A DNA stretch of 64,000 nt from CAWBXL01 sp963837365 (GTDB taxonomy: Bacteria > Acidobacteriota > Terriglobia > Terriglobales > Acidobacteriaceae), in assembly GCA_963837365.1 (NCBI GenBank), contig CAWIMW010000001.1, forward strand, positions 186,001-250,000, written 5' to 3'. Below are positions 51,960 to 60,866 of the stretch, piece by piece. Numbering within the stretch: position 1 is the stretch's first letter; each line of letters starts with the position of its first letter. The translations under genes were made by a program, and so were the position numbers. Under the pieces are notes generated by a model. It worked only from the letters and a program-made list of their open reading frames with translations, ran no database searches and was not told the origin of the DNA.

Positions 51960-52090
51960 ATATGCCCGCCTGGTTCCGAAAGTAACGTTGGCTAACCCTA
52001 TCGGGCCGTTGACCCATCCAAGTGGGGGATGTAGCATTTTAAGAACTTGTGGGGCTAAAAGCACCCATGGGTGAAGCGGTAAGTCATAGA
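51960..52090 (+). other. Possible structured mRNA leader of the MltD-type gene
   Basis: The 100 bases before the start are rich in short dyads: GGTT..AACC at 51971-51997, CATCC/GGATG around 52017-52031, and a perfect CACCCATGGGTG at 52063-52074. Its position before a LysM transglycosylase gene is where c-di-AMP or related riboswitches are often found, but I cannot match a known consensus. The remainder of the 377-bp spacer holds only the REP copies. Confidence 0.3.
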
Positions 52091-52096
52091 TAAAAA

Positions 52097-53995
52097 ATGA
52101 GATTTTCCAAATATTATCTATTGATCGCGCCGCTTTCGGCGTGGCTTTTAGTCGGCACAGCGTGCCAGAGCGCGCGGCCTGCTACCTTCTTGCCTCCGGC
52201 ACAGGCGACTGCTCCGGCATTGACCGCAGAGGCGACTCCCGCACCAGCTCTTCCTGTAGAAACTGAACCTAACGAGCCTGAGGTTCAACCGGTTCCCAAA
52301 ACGGACCCAGTGGCAGATCTCATCGCCCAGGTCGAAAAGGAATATCAGGCGGGGCAGGCAAACTTCAAAGCCGGACGCTTGTCCGCTGCCAAACAGAACT
52401 TTGATCATGCGTTGGACATGCTGGCCAAGAGTCAGATGGATGTAAAGTCTGATCCGCGCTTGCAGCAGGAATTTGATCAGCTGCAACAGGCTGAGAAGAG
52501 TGTGCAGCAGCAGGATGTGCAAGAAGCGCAGGCATCGGATGAGGTCCCCGCCGAGCCTGCTCCCATCGATGAAGCCAATGATGTGACCCCGCCGGTGGAC
52601 GCCAATACCAAGGCCAAGGCGGAAGCCGAAGTCAAGAACACCCACTCCGACTTGCCGCTTATGATGACGGATCAAGTGGCGGGCTACATCGATTATTTCT
52701 CCGGGCGTGGACGCGAGAACTTCGAGAATGCGTTGATTCGCAGCGGCCGTTACCGCGATATGATCCAGCGGACTTTTAAAGAAGAAGGTATTCCCCAGGA
52801 TCTGATTTACCTGGCGCAAGCTGAATCCGGCTTCCATCCTTTGGCGCTGTCCCGCGCCGGGGCTCGCGGTATGTGGCAATTCATGAGCAGTCGTGGCCGC
52901 GGGTATGGTTTGCACCGGAACCGCTGGGTGGATGAGCGTCAGGACCCCGAGAAAGCTACCCGGGCGGCGGCACGCCACTTGAAGGATTTGTACCACCAGT
53001 TTGGAGATTGGTATCTCGCCATGGCCGCCTATAACTCCGGGCCCGGCGGGGTGCAGAGTGCAGTCAAACGCACCGGATACGCGGATTTCTGGGAGCTCTA
53101 CCGGCGCAACGTGCTGCCTCGCGAAACCCGTAACTATGTGCCGATCATTCTCGCCGTGACCATCATGGCCAAGAACCCGGAACAGTATGGGTTGGACAAT
53201 CTACAGTTGGAGCAACCGGTCGCGTACGACGCGGTCAAAATTGATTATCCGGTGGATCTCCGCCTGGTGGCCCAGTGCGTGAACGTCACGCCATACGCCC
53301 TACAAGACTTGAACCCAAGCCTATTGCGCTGGACGACCCCTGAGAACGGGGAATTTGAGCTTCGCCTGCCGGCTGGGACAAAAGACCAGTACACGGCGGT
53401 GATCGAACAAATCCCGGCAGACAAGCGGGTTTGGTGGAGATATCACCAGGTCACGCCCGATGAGACGCTGTCATCCATTGCTCGTGCCTACCGTACGACG
53501 CCGGCCGCCATCGCCCATGCCAACGACCTCGATGTCGACTCCGAATTGACCGCAGATAGCCACCTGGTCATTCCGATTACTCCAGGGAAACACGCCGCAT
53601 CGGAAGATCCACAGACCTACGCCAAGCACATCACCCGCTATAGAGTGCGCAGGGGAGACACGGTACAGAGGGTGGCGGACAACTTCAACGTTCCCCCAAG
53701 CATGGTGCGCCGCTGGAACCATCTCAGGGGAAATAGCTTACGTGGGCGTCGTGTGCTCTATCTCCATCAGCCCATCAGTCCTCTGGCTGCGGCGAAAGCA
53801 AGCATATCCAAGGCCAAACCGAAAAAGGCTACTCCTCCGGCTGCGGCTTCGACAGTGCGCCACCAGGTCAAAACGGGGGAGACACTTTACTCCATCGCCG
53901 CTACCCACCACACCACGGTAAAGGCCCTCCAGCGTGACAACGGTATTCTCCCGACCATCCGTCCGGGAATGGTCTTAATTATCCGTCCGAACTAG
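52097..53995 (+). CDS. mltD: MltD-type lytic murein transglycosylase with three LysM domains
   Basis: 632 residues. Lipobox-like LLVGTAC (Cys23) predicts a lipoprotein. A Pro/Ala-rich and coiled-coil linker (30-190) follows. The SLT domain is about 195-335, with catalytic Glu243 in LAQAESGFHPLALSRAGARGMWQFM and AAYNSGPGGVQSA. Three LysM modules lie at about 453-497, 519-563 and 588-630 (HQVKTGETLYSIAATHHTTV the last). It cleaves glycan strands as anhydromuramyl products. Monocistronic by context. Confidence 0.93.
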   Translation: MRFSKYYLLIAPLSAWLLVGTACQSARPATFLPPAQATAPALTAEATPAPALPVETEPNEPEVQPVPKTDPVADLIAQVEKEYQAGQANFKAGRLSAAKQNFDHALDMLAKSQMDVKSDPRLQQEFDQLQQAEKSVQQQDVQEAQASDEVPAEPAPIDEANDVTPPVDANTKAKAEAEVKNTHSDLPLMMTDQVAGYIDYFSGRGRENFENALIRSGRYRDMIQRTFKEEGIPQDLIYLAQAESGFHPLALSRAGARGMWQFMSSRGRGYGLHRNRWVDERQDPEKATRAAARHLKDLYHQFGDWYLAMAAYNSGPGGVQSAVKRTGYADFWELYRRNVLPRETRNYVPIILAVTIMAKNPEQYGLDNLQLEQPVAYDAVKIDYPVDLRLVAQCVNVTPYALQDLNPSLLRWTTPENGEFELRLPAGTKDQYTAVIEQIPADKRVWWRYHQVTPDETLSSIARAYRTTPAAIAHANDLDVDSELTADSHLVIPITPGKHAASEDPQTYAKHITRYRVRRGDTVQRVADNFNVPPSMVRRWNHLRGNSLRGRRVLYLHQPISPLAAAKASISKAKPKKATPPAAASTVRHQVKTGETLYSIAATHHTTVKALQRDNGILPTIRPGMVLIIRPN

Positions 53996-54131
53996 CGATT
54001 CCGCGCTGGTTTCTGGTTGTTCTCCTGAGGGATAATTTTTGGATGCACTTCGTCGCCACAAATCAAAAACTCGGTGTAATATGCCGGGAAGGACGGCAAT
54101 ACACAAATAGTGGTGCAGTTTGAACATAAGG

Positions 54132-54297
54132 TTCGTATCAGGGCATGGCCTTCGGCCGTACCGCAGGAAAGGCAAGAATTTAGATCGGCGCGCAACTATC
54201 AACAAACCCGTTGGCTATGTGGCAGTTGCGTCCCACGGGCGCGTTGGCCAAGTGGACGTGAACGCGGCACGGCTGAAAGCCGATGCCCTGATACGAA
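54132..54297. repeat. 166-bp inverted-repeat element (BIME-like)
   Basis: Left arm TTCGTATCAGGGCATGGCCT (33 bases to CCGC, 54132-54164), right arm its reverse complement with few changes (TTCGTATCAGGGCATCGGCT read leftward from 54297). Each arm contains a mini-palindrome (GGCCTTCGGCC; GGCTTTCAGCC). The 100-bp core has another dyad CGCGCAACT ... AGTTGCGTC. No coding function seen. Confidence 0.8.
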
Positions 54298-54339
54298 TCA
54301 GCTCTTTCAAACTACACCACTACCCATACACAAGCATTC

Positions 54340-54367
54340 TTGCCGCAAAAAGCAGGCATGCTATAAT
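54340..54367 (+). promoter_or_regulatory. Promoter of the H1-like protein gene
   Basis: TTGCCG (54340-54345), 16 bases, TATAAT (54362-54367). The leader is about 90 nt with AGGAGGG 7 bases before the ATG, so strong expression is expected. Confidence 0.7.
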
Positions 54368-54464
54368 CGCCCGCCGTTCGAGTTAAGCACAGTTTTTCTG
54401 GTTTTATTTTCAGTTTCCTTGGTACCAGCTTTCGCCCCCAAGCAGGGCTTAATCAGGAGGGAAG

Positions 54465-54830
54465 ATGAGTTTTGACGAGACGCTTTACGGACGTGATGAT
54501 GAAATGGATGACTTCGGCGACAGCAGCTTCGGCGATTCCATGGATGAAAATGTCGAAGAAGAAGAGGAGGAAGAAGAAGCTGAAGTCCCGGCGATAATTG
54601 AACCGCCGATGATGACGCCTCCTCCTGCCCCTCCTGCGCCACCGAAGCCCGCAGCCAAAAAGCCAGCACCCAAGAAGAAACCGGCCAAGAAGAAAACAGC
54701 CAAAAAGAAACCGGCCAAGAAGGCGGCGAAGAAGAAGCCTGCCAAGAAAGCCAAGAAGAAAGCTGCAAAGAAAAAGCCCGCGAAGAAAGCCAAAAAAGCG
54801 AAGAAGGGCAAGAAACGCGGCCGTCGATAA
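54465..54830 (+). CDS. Histone-H1-like Lys/Ala/Pro-rich protein with an acidic head
   Basis: 121 residues. The first 40 are very acidic (EEEEEEEEAEV at 31-41) and a Pro-rich hinge PPMMTPPPAPPAPPKP follows. The last 65 residues are an almost pure Lys-Ala-Pro repeat (KKPAKKxAKK), as in eukaryotic H1 tails and bacterial H1-like proteins such as Hc1/AlgP. It is likely to bind DNA or RNA electrostatically, with the acidic end limiting or regulating this. Strong ribosome binding site. No known partner nearby. Confidence 0.85.
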   Translation: MSFDETLYGRDDEMDDFGDSSFGDSMDENVEEEEEEEEAEVPAIIEPPMMTPPPAPPAPPKPAAKKPAPKKKPAKKKTAKKKPAKKAAKKKPAKKAKKKAAKKKPAKKAKKAKKGKKRGRR

Positions 54831-54843
54831 AGTGAAAGCTGCA

Positions 54844-54870
54844 GGGAAGCGGGGCAGTTTCCCGCTTCCC
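54844..54870. terminator. 10-bp perfect hairpin after the H1-like gene
   Basis: GGGAAGCGGG-GCAGTTT-CCCGCTTCCC. Very stable but without a T-run, so termination efficiency is uncertain. Confidence 0.55.
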
Positions 54871-54887
54871 CCCGCTCTGCGTGACGC

Positions 54888-55151
54888 CTATTTCTTCGCC
54901 TGCACGGCCTCCAGGCACTTCCCATAGAGCTGCAACAGGTGATCGGCATACTCCTCAGGTTTTGACGCCGCTCCTCCGCCCTGGAAACCTACCCCTCCTC
55001 CTGCGCTGGTCTTGCCATAGCCTGTGGTCATAGCCACAAACTTCATCAAATCCAGCGCGATATCTTCATTACGGCGCGAACCTAACGACATGCCGGGAAC
55101 GTCCATGAATGCCTCCGAGGGGACTGAAATATTGGGTAATTCGCCGTCCAT
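54888..55151 (-). CDS. Small protein of unknown function
   Basis: 87 residues: an N-terminal segment with PNISVPSEAFMDVPGMSLGS, then a predicted helix (RNEDIALDLMKFVAMTTGYGK), a Gly-rich stretch (GGGVGFQGGG) and a helix (YADHLLQLYGKCLEAVQAKK). No signal peptide. I do not recognise a family. TATCAT eight bases before the start may be a -10 for a leaderless mRNA, or it is part of the unit with the channel gene upstream (27-bp gap). Confidence 0.6.
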   Translation of the reverse strand: MDGELPNISVPSEAFMDVPGMSLGSRRNEDIALDLMKFVAMTTGYGKTSAGGGVGFQGGGAASKPEEYADHLLQLYGKCLEAVQAKK

Positions 55152-55178
55152 CGCGCTGATGATAGCAGACTGAGGGAA

Positions 55179-55910
55179 CTAGTATTCCACTACGGCCTCG
55201 GAAGCTTTTCTGGCTTCGGCGGCCATCTTGGCCGCCAGTAATCGTATACGTTTGCCCATGATGCTGCCGTGGATCCAAAAGAAGAATCCAATCCCCATGT
55301 AGAGGAAGCCCGCCAATCCCGGCTGCCAGAAGGCTATGACGAAGGAAAGCAGCCCGAACAACATAAGTGCAATATTTGCCTGGAGCGACGCCCGCGTAAC
55401 CAGGCTCTCCACCGGATTCAAGTCCAGCTTCGTCCGCAACCGGTAAGCGTGGAGATACATGAGCGCAAACAGGGCGAACACGGCGGCAAATCCCAAGGCA
55501 TACACCCGCATGAGCACGGAGGCATCTTGCCAGGAAAGACTGCCGATACTCTCCATCCCGACCAGCTCACCCAGCAAATGGGAGAACAGAAACTTCAGCG
55601 GGTACACGTAAAAAAGGACGAGAAACAAAAGCAGGACGTTGAGAAATACCGTGTAGGCATCTTCCAGCCCGTAGCGGCGGGAGAACCGATAGTGCGTGAT
55701 CCAGATCCAGACGAATTGGGCGAAGCAGGCGGCAAAAGGCAGAAAGCCGCGTATCACGTTCATCAATTCCCCAAAATTGCGGGGAACTTCCAGGGAAACT
55801 ACCAGCAGGGTGATGGCAAAGCCGAATACAACATCGCAGAATGCTTCCAGGCGAGTAATCTCGCCGGCGCGCCAGTGAAGGTATTTCTCCGGAGGTAGCA
55901 CGTGGTGCAT
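55179..55910 (-). CDS. TMEM175/DUF1211-type membrane channel protein
   Basis: 243 residues. First helix RLEAFCDVVFGFAITLLVVSLEVP matches the RxxxFSDgvfAIaITLL pore motif of bacterial TMEM175, with Cys in place of Ser. About six helices follow; the C terminus is basic (MGKRIRLLAAKMAAEARKAS). In the family these proteins form K+-leak channels as tetramers. Adjacent small-protein gene lies 27 bp downstream. Confidence 0.75.
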   Translation of the reverse strand: MHHVLPPEKYLHWRAGEITRLEAFCDVVFGFAITLLVVSLEVPRNFGELMNVIRGFLPFAACFAQFVWIWITHYRFSRRYGLEDAYTVFLNVLLLFLVLFYVYPLKFLFSHLLGELVGMESIGSLSWQDASVLMRVYALGFAAVFALFALMYLHAYRLRTKLDLNPVESLVTRASLQANIALMLFGLLSFVIAFWQPGLAGFLYMGIGFFFWIHGSIMGKRIRLLAAKMAAEARKASEAVVEY

Positions 55911-55968
55911 ATCGTTTCGGGTGAAAGAATTACGATCGCGTGATTATAGCGATTTTTCCAGCCTTGAA

Positions 55969-56685
55969 CTATTTTTGCTCCAGTGTGCGCTTGGCAAATT
56001 CACTGCGCGGATTGAGGCGCAACGCCTCCTGCAACGCCCTGGTAGCGTCTTGGTTGTCCCCCTTCTTGCGGTAGGCCATTGCCAGCCAGACAAAGTTCTC
56101 GTCAGACTTGGGGTCGAGTTGGGTCGCCTTCAGAAAACTCTCCACTGACTTATCGATGTCGCCGCCAAACATCTTCGGGGCGAAGAGATATTTACGCCCA
56201 AGGCAGGCATAGGCCCGTGGGTTGTTAGGATCGAGCGCTAGTGCCTTCTTGCTCTCAGCGTCTGCCTTGGGGCCGTAGTGCATACCCGCAAACATTCCAC
56301 CGAACCCAATCTTCCGGCCATAAAGATCCGCCAGCAAGCTATGAAATTCGGCCGATTTATCGTTCAGGCTGATCGCGTGTTGCACCGCGGAAATCCCATC
56401 TTCGAGAGCATGTTCCGCGTTCTTTTTGTCGCGATGATTTTCGTAGAAATCGGTGCGGTAGGTATCCACTCGGGCCAAGTAGTAGAAGTAGGTGGCGTTG
56501 TTGCCATCTTTCTGAGTGAGTTGTACGAAGTAATTCGCCGCAGCGGAGAGCGCCTTGTTATCCAGCGTGGTCCGCGCTTCTTCCAGTAGTGCCAAGCCTT
56601 TTTCCAATGCTGGATCTGAGGTTTGGGCGAGCGTCAGGACTGACACAACGAACAGCGGCAATACCGTTTTCAAAACATGTCTCAT
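55969..56685 (-). CDS. Secreted TPR protein
   Basis: 238 residues from the ATG at 56685; the open frame runs 51 codons further but overlaps the acyltransferase gene out of frame. Signal peptide (LPLFVVSVLTLAQ). Helical TPR-like units at about 25-60, 90-125, 145-180 and 190-235 (SVESFLKATQLDPKSDENFVWLAMAYRKKGD and ATRALQEALRLNPRSEF are the clearest). Likely a periplasmic scaffold; partner unknown. Follows the acyltransferase gene by 31 bp and may be co-transcribed. Confidence 0.75.
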   Translation of the reverse strand: MRHVLKTVLPLFVVSVLTLAQTSDPALEKGLALLEEARTTLDNKALSAAANYFVQLTQKDGNNATYFYYLARVDTYRTDFYENHRDKKNAEHALEDGISAVQHAISLNDKSAEFHSLLADLYGRKIGFGGMFAGMHYGPKADAESKKALALDPNNPRAYACLGRKYLFAPKMFGGDIDKSVESFLKATQLDPKSDENFVWLAMAYRKKGDNQDATRALQEALRLNPRSEFAKRTLEQK

Positions 56686-56716
56686 AAAATCTGATATGAG
56701 AACGGACTTTTCCAGT

Positions 56717-57616
56717 TCAATAAATAGGCGGCTGGCCTTCCGGGCGAGTCTTCCACCTGCGATGCACCCAAAGCCATTGATCGGGATATTGCCGCACGTA
56801 GTTTTCAATAATCTTTGTAAATAATTGCGTGTTGGCAACGGTGTCAGCTTCGATGTCGCCCGTCCTGATCAAGTCAACGGCAGGATCGAAGCGCAGGCGA
56901 TACTTTCGCAGCCCCGGGTCCCAAATCGTAAAGCCAGGAACTACAGCCGCATCGGTGCGTAACGCAATCCTTGCCAAGCCACTCGCGGTGCAGGCCGGTA
57001 TCCCGAAAAAATCGACAAAAATACCTTGTGGCGGGGTCATGTTGGTATCCATAAGAATGCCGACGACCTCGCCATTTTTCATGGCGGCCAGCAGTCCGCG
57101 AACGAAATCATCTTTGTCCACCGTTGTATTACCGTGCATGGTGCGGTATTGGCGAATCATGCGGTTGAGGTACACATTGTCCATAGGTCTCATCACAATG
57201 TGCATCCAGTGGCCGTGCATGGAATGAGTAAAAGCGGAGAGCTCCCAGCCACCGAAATGAGCGGTCAGGAACAGCACTCCCTTACCACGGGAATAGGCCC
57301 GCTCGTAGTTTTCAAATCCGTCGTAGACCACAACCTGCCCGACATTTTTCAGGGTGTATTCAGGGAAATGGCAAACTTCCGCCAACTGGCGGCCCAAGGA
57401 GGTGAATTCTCCCCGTAGGATGCGCGCCCGTTCCGCTTTACTTTTTCCCGGGAATGCCAAAGCCAGATTTCGCATTCCCACCTGCCTGAGACGCACATGC
57501 AGGACGTAAATCAACTGAGCAAAAACAATGCTGACCGCACGCGCCAGCGGACGAGGCAGAATGCCCAGCAGCTTAATGATGATCCAAGCCGGGGCGTACT
57601 GAAGTCGTTGCAACAT
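56717..57616 (-). CDS. LpxL/HtrB-type lipid A acyltransferase
   Basis: 299 residues. Membrane-proximal N terminus, then LFLTAHFGGWELSAFTHSMHG with the HxxxxE acyltransferase motif, MRPMDNVYLNRMIRQYRTMHGN, GILMDTNMTPPQGIFVDFFGIPACTASGLARIALRTDAAVVPGF, and PDQWLWVHRRWKTRP at the end. It adds a secondary acyl chain to lipid A or a related glycolipid from acyl-ACP. Which position cannot be told, so no symbol is given. Confidence 0.88.
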   Translation of the reverse strand: MLQRLQYAPAWIIIKLLGILPRPLARAVSIVFAQLIYVLHVRLRQVGMRNLALAFPGKSKAERARILRGEFTSLGRQLAEVCHFPEYTLKNVGQVVVYDGFENYERAYSRGKGVLFLTAHFGGWELSAFTHSMHGHWMHIVMRPMDNVYLNRMIRQYRTMHGNTTVDKDDFVRGLLAAMKNGEVVGILMDTNMTPPQGIFVDFFGIPACTASGLARIALRTDAAVVPGFTIWDPGLRKYRLRFDPAVDLIRTGDIEADTVANTQLFTKIIENYVRQYPDQWLWVHRRWKTRPEGQPPIY

Positions 57617-57680
57617 TCCTGGGGGAAGGCGACCGTAGCACTACGAAAAATCCGTTGTCAAATCTATTACGGACTCAAAC

Positions 57681-58376
57681 CTATTTCTCGGAGGCCTCCT
57701 TGGCCCATTTGGCCAGACTCGACAGGAACGGATATGCCGATTGCGGAGGATCAATGGTCCCTTGCAGGGAAGTCTTGAAAGGCACCATGCGGCCATAAAA
57801 ATCGCGGGTGCTGCTTTTGTCTTGTTTTACCGTGGCTCCAGCCAGCTCAAGCCCGGCAAACACTCCACGTGCACGCGAGTAGGTGAGGATCTGCGCACGC
57901 ATCTTCCAATCGGTATCCGCCGATGCGTGGCGACCGACCGGTCCCGCTGCTGCGCTGGCATCTGCACCGATCTTGAATTTGCTGGACAGCAAATTGTTCA
58001 TACCGTTCTTGTTCATGATCAGCATGACCAGATCCACCGCCTGACCACCAATCTGAAGCCCGAAACTGCCTCCCCCCATCATGAAGAATGCCGGAGCACT
58101 CCAGCCTTTGGGCGTGCGGCAACTGGCAACACCCCGTCCATAACGGGCACCCACGATGAAGCCTCCTTTAAGCATGGAAGGCACGACCGCCACGCACTCC
58201 GCAGATGCCAGAACCTCCTCGGGAATCCTCTGATCGCCGGCCCCCTGGATTTCGTCCAGAACCGTGCCGGCAGCTTGTATGCGATCGACAGCTTTGGAAT
58301 CATCGGCGGGGGTATCGTCCGCAAAGCCTGTCGCAGTCAAAACCGAAAGGAGACACAACACCAGGATTCTCTTCAT
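57681..58376 (-). CDS. SYLF/Ysc84-domain lipid-binding protein
   Basis: 231 residues with a signal peptide (1-19). The SYLF domain covers about 60-215: SAECVAVVPSMLKGGFIVGARYGRGVASCR, WSAPAFFMMGGGSFGLQIGGQAVDLVMLIMNKNG, and YSRARGVFAGLELAGATVKQD. Eukaryotic members bind phosphoinositides; bacterial ones are periplasmic and of unclear role. Upstream of the acyltransferase in the same direction, 64-bp gap. Confidence 0.85.
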   Translation of the reverse strand: MKRILVLCLLSVLTATGFADDTPADDSKAVDRIQAAGTVLDEIQGAGDQRIPEEVLASAECVAVVPSMLKGGFIVGARYGRGVASCRTPKGWSAPAFFMMGGGSFGLQIGGQAVDLVMLIMNKNGMNNLLSSKFKIGADASAAAGPVGRHASADTDWKMRAQILTYSRARGVFAGLELAGATVKQDKSSTRDFYGRMVPFKTSLQGTIDPPQSAYPFLSSLAKWAKEASEK

Positions 58377-58498
58377 TGTTAAGCCTTTCTCATAAAAGAG
58401 CTTATGTTTGCAGTTAGATGCTTTGATTCTAACGGATTACTGCCTTGAACGACGGGTTGCTGATGAGGTTCGCTTTCGGCTGGGAAGCCTTTGAGAAC

Positions 58499-58552
58499 AA
58501 AAAAATGCGGGGCTGGCAACGGTGACCCTAAATCTCCGCTCCCAACCCCGTC
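58499..58552 (-). terminator. Terminator after the M13 peptidase gene
   Basis: Leftward: GGGGTTGG, 25-base loop, CCAGCCCC (8 pairs with one G-U), GCA, then TTTTTTTG. It is 125 bp after the stop codon; the 58382-58676 spacer contains nothing else that I recognise. Confidence 0.6.
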
Positions 58553-58676
58553 TCCCAGGTTCTGTGGTAGGTGATGCGAGTATGGCCTTGGGCTTTACGA
58601 CCGGCAAGATTACTTAGGCCAGTGTCCCAAAGTAATGTCATTGCAGCGAAAGCCAAACCCCCAATTTACCAACCAC

Positions 58677-60761
58677 TTACCACACATGGCAGGCATTGTC
58701 TCGGACCATGGGCTGTCCCTTCTTGCAATCAAAGGCCTTTTGAAATTCCGGCATGTTTTGCACCACGCCATTGACCCGGTATTGAGGCGGTGAATGTGGA
58801 TTGGATTGTGCCACCAGGCGCAAGAACTGCGGCGTCCACGAAGAACACCAAACCTGCCCATAGGCGATGAAGAACCGCTGCTCAGGGGTAAAGCCATCCA
58901 CTGCTTGGTTTGATTTACCTTCGGCTGCAAGTGTATTTTGCAGTGCCATCAGTGCGATTCTCGCTCCTCCATTATCAGCCGTGTTCTCTCCCAGCGTCAG
59001 GTTGCCATTTAACTTGGTTCCCGGAGTCGCTTCGAACGATGAATATTCATCGGCGACGCACTTGGCCCGGGACTCAAACTCTTTGTTGTCTTGCGCCGTC
59101 CACCAGTCGCGGAGGTTTCCGTTGGCGTCGAATTTTCTGCCTTCGTCATCGAAGCCGTGGGTCAGTTCATGACCAATCACAGCGCCGATGGCGCCGAAAT
59201 TAGCCGCATCTTCAGCTGTTTTGTCGAAGAGCGGAGGCTGTAAGATTCCTGCGGGAAAATTGATGGTATTCAGCTGCGGATCGTAGTAGGCGTTTACGGT
59301 AGGCGGTGTCATCAACCATTCCCCTCGATCCACAGGCTTGCCGATTTTCGCCAATCCACGCTTGAATTCGAACTCGCCACTCCGATACGCGTTCCCCAAT
59401 GCGTCCCCGCGGACGATCTTCACGCTGGAATAGTCACGCCACTTGTCGGGATATCCAATCTTGTCTTCGATCTTTTGGAGCTTGATCGCCGCTTCTTTCT
59501 TGGTCGCAGGGGTCATCCAGTCCAGTTGCTCGATATCTTTTCCTAGCGCCTCCTCCAAAGCGTGGACAAGCTTTAACATCCGCTGCTTGCCATCGGCCCC
59601 GAAAGTCTGGTCAACATAGGCTTCACCCAGCGCTTCACCTAAATCCCGGTCCACTGCCTGAGTGCAACGCCGCCAGCGCGGCCGCTGTTCTTTTTGTCCA
59701 GTGAGCTTGCGCCCGTAGAAATCGAATCGCGCATCTTCGAAGGCTGAGCTTAAAAGATTGCCGGATATATTGACCAGCTGCCAACGCAGGTAGGTTTTCC
59801 AGTCGTCAAGGGAAGCCGTCGCCATGAGCTGATCGACTTCTTTGAAGAAATCTGGGGTTTCCACAAGGTAGTGAATCGTCGGTGGTGCTCCTCCAATGGC
59901 CCTCAGATATTCACCCCAGGAGAAGTGAGGTGTAAGCGTCTGTAACTCTTTCAGAGACATTTTGTGATTCAAATTGGCCGGATCGCGACGTAACACAATG
60001 TCCATGGAAGCTTTGGCGAGTGCTGTCTCCATGTCCATAATCGCTTGGGCATGCGCTTCCGCGTTCGTGGGACTATCGCCCATCAGTTCCTGTGTTTTTT
60101 GTATATATGAAACATATTGTTGCCGCGTCTCCATAGATTTGGCATCGTCTTTCAAGTAATAGTCACGATCGGGGAGCCCGAGTCCTCCCTGGTCGGCCGC
60201 GGCTACCACCTTGGAAGCATCATCCAAATCCTGGCTGGAACTGAAGCCGAACAACGGAGTCTTCGCGCCAGAATCGGTGGCCTGCGCCAGAGCGGCAGTG
60301 ATGGCATGCAGATGGGCCAATTCCGCGGGCAGCTGTGATTTCTGTTTCAGCGCGCTAATCCTGTCGAGTTCCGGCTTGAGGGCGGCAATCCCCTTGGAAT
60401 CGATTGTTTTTTCATTCATGCACGAGGCATAGTAGTCACCGATTTTCTGGTCCACTGCGCTACGTTTCGGGTCATCAGCGGAAGCCTTTTCCAATACATC
60501 ACGCAATACGCCCTGGTTCCACAGATTGAGCTTGGAGCCATGAGACCAGGTGGACTGATCGCCCGGAATCGGATTGGCATCAATCCACTTCTTGCAGGCG
60601 TATTGGTAGAAATCAACACAGGGGTCGAGCGACTTGTCCACGGCATTTAAATCAAAATGATCCAGTTGCGCGGCTGTGGCAGCCTGTCCCTGTGCCAATA
60701 CCACTCCGGTGGCCAATGCAATGAGAATCAATATCAGCAGAAAATATCTTTGGGAGTTCAT
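58677..60761 (-). CDS. M13-family (neprilysin/PepO) metallopeptidase
   Basis: 694 residues with signal peptide (1-24, VVLAQG). The zinc site is VIGHELTHGFDDEG with His531, Glu532 and His535; the third ligand is in LGENTADNGG (about 590). NAYYDPQLNTINFPAGILQPP and the C-terminal CHVW complete the family. It cleaves small peptides outside the cytoplasm. All M13 landmarks are present and in order. Such peptidases are unusually numerous in acidobacteria. Confidence 0.94.
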   Translation of the reverse strand: MNSQRYFLLILILIALATGVVLAQGQAATAAQLDHFDLNAVDKSLDPCVDFYQYACKKWIDANPIPGDQSTWSHGSKLNLWNQGVLRDVLEKASADDPKRSAVDQKIGDYYASCMNEKTIDSKGIAALKPELDRISALKQKSQLPAELAHLHAITAALAQATDSGAKTPLFGFSSSQDLDDASKVVAAADQGGLGLPDRDYYLKDDAKSMETRQQYVSYIQKTQELMGDSPTNAEAHAQAIMDMETALAKASMDIVLRRDPANLNHKMSLKELQTLTPHFSWGEYLRAIGGAPPTIHYLVETPDFFKEVDQLMATASLDDWKTYLRWQLVNISGNLLSSAFEDARFDFYGRKLTGQKEQRPRWRRCTQAVDRDLGEALGEAYVDQTFGADGKQRMLKLVHALEEALGKDIEQLDWMTPATKKEAAIKLQKIEDKIGYPDKWRDYSSVKIVRGDALGNAYRSGEFEFKRGLAKIGKPVDRGEWLMTPPTVNAYYDPQLNTINFPAGILQPPLFDKTAEDAANFGAIGAVIGHELTHGFDDEGRKFDANGNLRDWWTAQDNKEFESRAKCVADEYSSFEATPGTKLNGNLTLGENTADNGGARIALMALQNTLAAEGKSNQAVDGFTPEQRFFIAYGQVWCSSWTPQFLRLVAQSNPHSPPQYRVNGVVQNMPEFQKAFDCKKGQPMVRDNACHVW

Positions 60762-60866
60762 GGCTGTCCTCGTGTAGACGTAGTTGGGGCTTTGGCGCAG
60801 AAGGATACAGGATAGACGAACGCCTGCCCATAAGGTGAGCAGGTAGAGAAGTGATTGCCAGAAATC

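Noticed and set aside
52020..52096. c-di-AMP (ydaO) riboswitch before mltD
   Set aside because: GGGTGAA and GGCTAACC resemble fragments of the consensus, but their order and spacing do not fit; left as an unnamed leader.
54888..54900. Reading the complementary strand of the H1-like gene (about 54361-54949) as a Phe/Ala-rich membrane protein
   Set aside because: Hydrophobic runs arise automatically from the complement of Lys/Ala codons.
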